A DNA stretch of 64,000 nucleotides. Source: Vibrio mytili (lineage in GTDB: Bacteria > Pseudomonadota > Gammaproteobacteria > Enterobacterales > Vibrionaceae). A program made the position numbers and the translations under genes. A model generated the notes under the pieces. That model ran no database searches. It had not been told where the DNA came from and worked only from the letters and a program-made list of their open reading frames with translations. Where the stretch lies: NCBI RefSeq assembly GCF_000830505.1, contig NZ_JXOK01000081.1, forward strand, positions 1 through 64,000, given 5' to 3'. Shown piece by piece: positions 58,415 to 64,000 of the stretch. Positions within the stretch are counted from its first letter, which is position 1. Every line of letters begins with the position of its first letter.

Positions 58415-59461
58415 ACGTTTGATGGTGATGGCTGGTGGTACCGGTGGTCACGTGTTCCCAGGCCTTGCGGTTGCTAAACAATTACAGCAACAAGGTTGGG
58501 AAATTCGTTGGTTAGGAACCGCGGATCGCATGGAAGCCGATTTAGTGCCAAAGCATGGTATTGAAATCGACTTCATTAAAGTTAAAGGTCTAAGAGGGCA
58601 AGGAATCAAACGCCTTCTTGCTGCGCCTTTCCAAATTATTAACGCGATCATGCAGGCTCGTACTCATATGAAGCGTTGGCAACCCGATGCTGTGTTAGGC
58701 ATGGGAGGGTATGTGAGTGGTCCTGGCGGCATTGCGGCTTGGATAAGCGGCATCCCTGTTGTATTGCATGAGCAAAATGCAGTGGCAGGCCTAACCAACC
58801 AATGGTTGTCTAAAATCGCCAAGAAAGTGTTTCAAGCGTTCCCTGGCGCCTTCCCAACCGCTGAAGTCGTTGGTAACCCTGTCCGTGAGGACGTGACACA
58901 ACTTGAGGCACCTGAATTGCGAATGAATAACCGCCAAGGGCCGATTCGGATTTTGGTGATGGGCGGTAGCAAGGAGCGCGAGTTCTTAACCAAACTCTCC
59001 CAGAGGTGATGGCAAATTTGGGTAATGAATATTGTATTCGTCATCAAGCTGGCAAAGGGGCTGCAGATGAAGTCAATGCCGCTTACCAAGCTAACCATGT
59101 GTCGAATGCGCAAGTGTCTGAGTTTATTGATGATGTTGCCGAAGCTTATGCATGGGCTGATCTATTGGTATGTCGCTCTGGCGCGTTGACGGTATCCGAG
59201 GTCTCAGCGGCTGGTGTCGGCGCAATTTTTGTTCCGTTTATGCATAAAGATCGTCAACAGGCGCTCAATGCGGATCACTTAGTTGAGTGTGGTGCTGCCA
59301 AAATGATAGAGCAGCCCGATTTGACCGTGGCGTCTTTGACCGCCCAGATCCAGCAGTTAGATCGCCAAACGTTGCTTTCAATGGCTCAGCACGCACGCCA
59401 AGCTGCGAAATTAGATGCAGATAAAACGGTGGCGCAAGCTATTGTAACTCTGACCAAATAA
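58398..59461 (+). CDS. murG: Lipid II-forming GlcNAc transferase MurG; frameshifted in this sequence
   Basis: Adds GlcNAc to lipid I on the inner leaflet, forming lipid II. After correction 354 aa. Amino-terminal MVMAGGTGGHVFPGLAVA and GMGGYVSGPGG, carboxy-terminal VCRSGALTVSE and FVPFMHKDRQQALNA. The frame breaks at 58970: GGTAGCAAGGAGCG should be GGTAGCCAAGGAGCG, giving GGSQGARVLNQTLPEVMA. One C is missing. ATG at 58398 (MKKQNKRLMVMAGG) is used; an earlier ATG lies deeper inside ftsW. Confidence 0.95.
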
Positions 59462-59545
59462 TTCTGACGAAACAGCTCTAACTCATATAGCAAAACTACA
59501 CAGCTTAACTCAATAGCGTTAACGAATTACCGAGAATAGAAATCG

Positions 59546-61003
59546 ATGACTATTAAACACACACAAGACTTAGCTCAGATTCGCGCGATGGTGCCAGAGA
59601 TGCGTCGCGTGAAATCAATTCATTTTATCGGAATTGGTGGCGCTGGGATGAGCGGTATTGCCGAAGTCCTACTAAACGAAGGCTACCAAATTACCGGATC
59701 TGATCTGGCAAACAACCTCGTTACTGAGCGCTTAGCATCTAAAGGGGCCACGATTTTCATTGGTCACCAGGCGAGTAATGTTGAAAAGGCGAGTGTGGTT
59801 GTTGTTTCTACTGCGATTAACGAAGAAAACCCTGAAGTCATTGCCGCTCGTGATAAGCGTATACCGATCGTACGAAGAGCGGAAATGTTAGCCGAGCTGA
59901 TGCGCTTTCGCCATGGTATTGCTGTTGCGGGTACACATGGAAAAACCACAACAACTGCGCTTGTTACCCAAATATATTCGGAGGCTGGTTTAGATCCAAC
60001 ATTCGTGAATGGTGGCTTAGTCAAAAGTGCGGGCACCAATGCTCGCTTGGGTTCCAGTCGTATTTTGATCGCTGAAGCGGACGAAAGTGACGCGTCATTT
60101 CTGCACCTCCAACCAATGGTAAGTATTGTCACCAACATCGAAGCTGACCACATGGATACCTATGGCGGTGATTTCGAGACATTAAAGCAAACCTTCATCG
60201 ACTTTTTACATAATTTACCTTTTTACGGACAAGCCATTGTTTGTATTGATGATCCTGTGATTCGTGAGTTGATTCCACGCATTAGTCGTCAAGTGATCAC
60301 TTACGGGTTTTCAGACGATGCTGATGTACGTATCGAGAACTACCGTCAGCACGGTCAACAAGGCAAGTTTACCGTTGTGCGTCAGGGCAGAGATGACTTA
60401 GAGATCACCCTTAATATACCTGGTCGTCATAATGCGTTAAATGCCTCTGCCGCTATCGCGGTAGCCACTGAAGATGACGTTGATGATGACGCAATTTTAA
60501 AAGCGATGGCAGGTACGCAAGGTACCGGGCGTCGTTTTGATCATCTTGGTGAATTTGAGACAGGAAATGGTCATGCGATGCTCGTGGACGATTATGGCCA
60601 TCATCCAACAGAAGTTGGCGTGACGATTAATGCCGCCCGCAGTGGATGGCAAGATAAGCGCTTAGTGATGATCTTCCAGCCGCATCGTTATAGTCGAACG
60701 CGCGATTTGTATGATGATTTTGCCAACGTACTTGAGCAAGTCGATGTGTTAATTATGTTAGATGTTTATGCGGCAGGTGAGAAACCTATTGCTGGAGCTG
60801 ATGGACGAGCATTGTGTCGTACTATTCGCAGTCGAGGTAAGGTCGATCCGATTTTTGTGCCAGAAATAGAACAATTGCCTTCTGTTTTGGCAAACGTAAT
60901 ACAAGACGGAGACCTAATTTTGACTCAGGGTGCAGGGGATGTTGGTAAAGTGGCAAAACAACTTGCTTCTCTTGAGTTGAATATCAATAAGATGCTTGGG
61001 TAA
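59546..61003 (+). CDS. murC: UDP-MurNAc-L-alanine ligase MurC
   Basis: 485 aa. Adds L-alanine to UDP-MurNAc, the first stem-peptide step. HFIGIGGAGMSGIAEVL at the start, P-loop GTHGKTTTT (129-137), EADESDASF and a carboxy domain with VDDYGHHPTEV and FQPHRYSRTRDL. In E. coli ddlB follows murC; here ftsQ follows directly, as in other vibrios. Confidence 0.96.
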   Translation: MTIKHTQDLAQIRAMVPEMRRVKSIHFIGIGGAGMSGIAEVLLNEGYQITGSDLANNLVTERLASKGATIFIGHQASNVEKASVVVVSTAINEENPEVIAARDKRIPIVRRAEMLAELMRFRHGIAVAGTHGKTTTTALVTQIYSEAGLDPTFVNGGLVKSAGTNARLGSSRILIAEADESDASFLHLQPMVSIVTNIEADHMDTYGGDFETLKQTFIDFLHNLPFYGQAIVCIDDPVIRELIPRISRQVITYGFSDDADVRIENYRQHGQQGKFTVVRQGRDDLEITLNIPGRHNALNASAAIAVATEDDVDDDAILKAMAGTQGTGRRFDHLGEFETGNGHAMLVDDYGHHPTEVGVTINAARSGWQDKRLVMIFQPHRYSRTRDLYDDFANVLEQVDVLIMLDVYAAGEKPIAGADGRALCRTIRSRGKVDPIFVPEIEQLPSVLANVIQDGDLILTQGAGDVGKVAKQLASLELNINKMLG

Positions 61004-61086
61004 AAGAGAGCATTATTGCAAACGACAGATAAAGACATAGATCTCGATTTTGCGTCATTAACGTTGTTATTTATTGCTTTCAGTGT

Positions 61087-61114
61087 TTGATAGTTTATCA
61101 GAGCTCAGTATAAT
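61087..61114 (+). promoter_or_regulatory. Strong candidate promoter for ftsQ-ftsA-ftsZ
   Basis: TTGATA (61087-61092), 16-nt spacer, perfect TATAAT (61109-61114). It lies in the murC-ftsQ gap, about 77 nt before the proposed ftsQ start, so the three genes could be expressed apart from the upstream mur genes. Confidence 0.65.
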
Positions 61115-61190
61115 CCCAAGGTTAAAGTCAATACTTTTGCTGAGGCATTTGTCAGCAAAAGTTCAGGACAAAAATCAGGAAACGAAGACA

Positions 61191-61976
61191 TTGTTTAATC
61201 TTGCACTGAATGAAGAGCGACCAAGCGCCGAGAGGAATGCCCGTGGTCGCCAAGAAACCATCTTGGGTGCGCTATTTTTCGTTGTAGTTGTGACCTTAAT
61301 TAGTTCTGTTTTGTACTCGGCGATCAGTTGGATGTGGGATGACCAAAGGTTACCTCTTTCCAAAATAGTACTCCAGGGACAACTGGAGTATGTCAAAGCT
61401 GACGATGTGCAGGCCGCATTCAGCCAAATTGACCACATCGGTACATTTATGTCGCAGGACATTGATGTATTACAGCAAAGTGTTGAAGCCTTACCTTGGG
61501 TCGCTCATGCTGCGATCCGAAAACAATGGCCAGACACAATAAAAGTTTTTTTGACAGAGCATTACCCTGAAGCCATCTGGAATGGTAACGAACTCATCGA
61601 TAATAATGGTTTCGTTTTTGATGGGGACGTTGCACTGTTAGAGGAAGACAAAGTTAAGCTTTATGGTCCCAAGGATAGCGGTCAGGAAGTCTTAAAGACC
61701 TACCGCGATTTGAGTCCAAGGTTTCAGCAATTGGGATTAGCGATATCTTCTCTAGTGCTAAATGAGCGAAGAGCTTGGCAAATTATCCTTGATAACGGTA
61801 TTCGATTAGAGCTAGGTAAAGAGTCTCTTCTTGAGCGTATAGAGCGTTTTTTCTCGCTATATAACAAGCTTGGCAGTGACACGCAAAGAATCAGTTATAT
61901 CGATCTCAGGTACGATACAGGGGCCGCGGTCGGTTGGTTTCCTGAACAAGAGGTAAAAGAGAGCACAAATGACTAA
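61191..61976 (+). CDS. ftsQ: Cell division protein FtsQ
   Basis: Single-pass divisome protein that holds FtsL and FtsB. I propose TTG at 61191 (MFNLALNEERPSAER, 262 aa) because it gives the usual short cytoplasmic tail and has GGAA upstream; the frame opens at 61074, but the added 39 residues cross the promoter and are not family-like. Membrane segment about 26-46, then a POTRA domain (LSKIVLQGQLEYVKADDVQ) and the beta domain (YIDLRYDTGAAVGW). Overlaps ftsA by 8 nt. Confidence 0.88.
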   Translation: MFNLALNEERPSAERNARGRQETILGALFFVVVVTLISSVLYSAISWMWDDQRLPLSKIVLQGQLEYVKADDVQAAFSQIDHIGTFMSQDIDVLQQSVEALPWVAHAAIRKQWPDTIKVFLTEHYPEAIWNGNELIDNNGFVFDGDVALLEEDKVKLYGPKDSGQEVLKTYRDLSPRFQQLGLAISSLVLNERRAWQIILDNGIRLELGKESLLERIERFFSLYNKLGSDTQRISYIDLRYDTGAAVGWFPEQEVKESTND

Positions 61977-63243
61977 GGCCGCAGATGACAACATTATTGT
62001 TGGTCTCGATATAGGCACTGCAACCGTTTCAGCTCTAGTGGGTGAGATTCTACCGGATGGCCAAATTAATATTATTGGCGCAGGTAGTAGCCCCTCGCGC
62101 GGCATGGATAAGGGTGGCGTGAATGATTTGGAATCGGTGGTAAAATCAGTACAACGCGCAGTTGATCAAGCTGAATTAATGGCCGAGTGCCAAATCAGCA
62201 GGGTATTTATCTCGTTGTCTGGTAAACATATCGCAAGCCGAATTGAAAAAGGTATGGGTACTATATCGGATGAAGAAGTGTCTCAAGAAGACATGGACAG
62301 AGCGATCCATACCGCCAAATCAATCAAAATCGGTGATGAGCAACGAATTCTTCATGTGATTCCACAAGAGTTCACTATCGACTACCAAGAAGGGATTAAA
62401 AACCCGCTTGGTCTTTCTGGAGTAAGAATGGAAGTCAGTGTCCATCTTATTTCCTGCCATAATGATATGGCGCGCAACATTATTAAGGCCGTAGAACGTT
62501 GTGGTCTTAAAGTAGAGCAACTTGTTTTTTCCGGTCTTGCGGCAAGTAATGCCGTGATCACCGAGGATGAAAGAGAGCTCGGAGTTTGTGTGGTGGATAT
62601 TGGCGCCGGCACGATGGATGTTTCTATCTGGACGGGTGGTGCGCTACGTCACACAGAAGTATTTTCGTACGCAGGAAATGCAGTAACCAGTGATATTGCC
62701 TTTGCTTTTGGCACGCCAGTAAGCGATGCTGAAGAAATAAAAGTGAAATATGGCTGCGCTTTGAGTGAACTAGTCAGCAAGGATGATACGGTTAACGTAC
62801 CAAGTGTCGGCGGACGTCCTTCGCGGAGTCTACAGCGACAAACATTGTCAGAAGTCATTGAACCACGTTATTCTGAACTAATGGGGTTGGTTAACCAAAC
62901 TATCGATACCGTTCAAGCTAAATTGCGCGAAGAGGGCATTAAGCATCAACTCGCTGCAGGTGTTGTACTCACAGGCGGTGCAGCGCAAATGGATGGTGTG
63001 ATAGAATGTGCGGAACGCGTATTCCGCAATCAAGTAAGGGTCGGCAAACCGCTTGAAGTCAGCGGCTTAACTGACTATGTAAAAGAGCCGTACCATTCTA
63101 CGGCAGTTGGATTACTTCATTACGCAAGAGACATACAATCTAGTGACGATAGCGATTATAACGAACCGAAGCGTTCTTCTTCTCGTTCATCCGTAACTGG
63201 CTTCTTTGATAAATTGCGTAACTGGATACAAAAAGAGTTTTAA
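61969..63243 (+). CDS. ftsA: Cell division protein FtsA
   Basis: 424-aa actin-like ATPase that tethers FtsZ to the membrane. Actin-fold motifs VGLDIGTATVSALVG, VVDIGAGTMDVSIW and VVLTGGAAQMDG; a carboxy-terminal amphipathic membrane-targeting helix (GFFDKLRNWIQKEF). The 1C subdomain is visible at EKGMGTISDEEVSQED. Confidence 0.97.
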   Translation: MTKAADDNIIVGLDIGTATVSALVGEILPDGQINIIGAGSSPSRGMDKGGVNDLESVVKSVQRAVDQAELMAECQISRVFISLSGKHIASRIEKGMGTISDEEVSQEDMDRAIHTAKSIKIGDEQRILHVIPQEFTIDYQEGIKNPLGLSGVRMEVSVHLISCHNDMARNIIKAVERCGLKVEQLVFSGLAASNAVITEDERELGVCVVDIGAGTMDVSIWTGGALRHTEVFSYAGNAVTSDIAFAFGTPVSDAEEIKVKYGCALSELVSKDDTVNVPSVGGRPSRSLQRQTLSEVIEPRYSELMGLVNQTIDTVQAKLREEGIKHQLAAGVVLTGGAAQMDGVIECAERVFRNQVRVGKPLEVSGLTDYVKEPYHSTAVGLLHYARDIQSSDDSDYNEPKRSSSRSSVTGFFDKLRNWIQKEF

Positions 63244-63273
63244 CCTGAGTTGCAGGATAAACGGAGACAACAC

Positions 63274-64000
63274 ATGTTTGAACCGATGATGGAAATGTCT
63301 GACGATGCAGTAATCAAGGTCGTTGGAGTTGGTGGCGGCGGTGGTAACGCTGTTGAACACATGGTGCGTGAATCCATCGAAGGTGTGGAATTCATCAGCG
63401 TAAATACTGATGCGCAAGCACTTCGTAAGACAAGCGTTGGCAATGTCATTCAGATTGGTGGGGATATCACTAAAGGTCTGGGGGCAGGTGCGAATCCACA
63501 GGTTGGCCGTGAGGCAGCTCTCGAAGACAGAGATAGAATTAAAGATTCCCTAACCGGTGCCGATATGGTGTTTATCGCAGCGGGTATGGGCGGTGGTACA
63601 GGGACTGGTGCAGCTCCTGTTATTGCTGAAGTAGCAAAAGAACTCAATATTCTTACTGTTGCTGTCGTCACGAAACCATTCAGTTTCGAGGGTAAGAAGC
63701 GTTTAGCGTTTGCAGAGCAAGGTATTGATGAGTTGTCAAAACACGTTGACTCATTGATTACGATTCCAAACGAAAAGCTACTGAAAGTATTAGGTCGTGG
63801 TGTCACGCTATTGGAAGCGTTTGCTAGTGCAAACGATGTTCTGAAAAATGCGGTACAAGGTATTGCGGAGCTGATTACTCGTCCAGGCATGATCAACGTC
63901 GACTTTGCGACGTAAGAACAGTGATGTCTGAAATGGGTCACGCGATGATGGGTAGCGGCATTGCTAAAGGCGAAGATCGTGCTGAAGAAGCGGCTGAAAT
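63274..64000 (+). CDS. ftsZ: Cell division protein FtsZ (partial at window end; frameshifted)
   Basis: Tubulin-like GTPase that forms the Z-ring. About 242 codons are visible. GVGGGGGNAVEHM and the tubulin signature GMGGGTGTGAAP (about 104-115) are intact. ATG at 63274 (MFEPMMEMSDDAVIKV) follows ACGGAGA; a start at 63250 is not used. The frame breaks at 63909: GACTTTGCGACGTAAG should be GACTTTGCGGACGTAAG, giving VDFADVRTVMSEMG. One G is missing. The gene continues past 64,000. Confidence 0.95.

Noticed and set aside
63450..63941. Long antisense frame opposite ftsZ and similar antisense frames elsewhere
   Set aside because: They are shadows caused by codon bias of the true gene; their proteins have no domain likeness.

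Overview
The window is a stretch of core chromosome from a Vibrio, most likely of the Harveyi clade. The assignment rests on protein sequences (RpoD, ParC with the quinolone-region serine at residue 85, TolC, RNase P RNA) and on gene order: cca-gspA-gspB-ygiM-pit-DUF47-ygiF-MCP-glnE-hldE matches what I recall of Vibrio cholerae chromosome I. The species cannot be fixed by eye. I see no prophage, insertion sequence, CRISPR array, toxin-antitoxin pair or defence system; nearly every gene is a recognisable housekeeping gene.

Layout. (1) 1-5,130, minus strand: an AT-rich, repeat-bearing edge, tRNA-Ile2(CAU), then the macromolecular synthesis operon rpsU-yqeY-dnaG-rpoD. (2) 5,350-11,200: tsaD, an alpha/beta hydrolase, plsY, folB-folK-uppP and cca. 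(3) 11,330-16,640: gspA-gspB (type II secretion accessory proteins), a YgiM-like SH3 protein, and the phosphate module DUF47-pit. (4) 16,840-24,500: the triphosphatase ygiF, a chemoreceptor, glnE and hldE. (5) 24,660-33,360: tolC diverging from nudF-yqiB-cpdA-yqiA, then parE-parC. (6) 33,390-38,000: degQ and degS, zapG, zapE. (7) 38,240-43,570: rplM-rpsI, petABC (cytochrome bc1), sspA-sspB. (8) 43,680-48,620: dolP, diaA, yraN, lpoA, rsmI and RNase P RNA. (9) 48,790-64,000: the division and cell-wall (dcw) cluster rsmH-ftsL-ftsI-murE-murF-mraY-murD-ftsW-murG-murC-ftsQ-ftsA-ftsZ, with ftsZ cut by the window end.

The genes serve replication and transcription (dnaG, rpoD, parEC, diaA), translation (tRNA, tsaD, rpsU, rplM, rpsI, rsmI, rnpB), peptidoglycan and division (uppP, lpoA, zapE, zapG, dcw genes), envelope quality control (degS, degQ, tolC, dolP), respiration (petABC) and nitrogen/phosphate control (glnE, pit).

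The most conspicuous anomaly is that ten genes (rpoD, dnaG, gspA, pit, glnE, sspB, ftsI, murE, murG, ftsZ) are each broken by what looks like one missing base, usually one of a GG or CC pair. Most are essential, so consensus sequencing error is far likelier than real mutation; I annotate them as full-length genes with the break position. Biologically the best leads are an RNase P RNA whose P3 arm carries a 24-nt hairpin unit repeated nearly three times, three 28-nt repeats spaced exactly 49 nt apart beyond the tRNA-Ile2 gene, a strong hairpin in the folB leader, and a perfect 16-bp palindrome between lpoA and rsmI. I found no convincing new multi-gene system.
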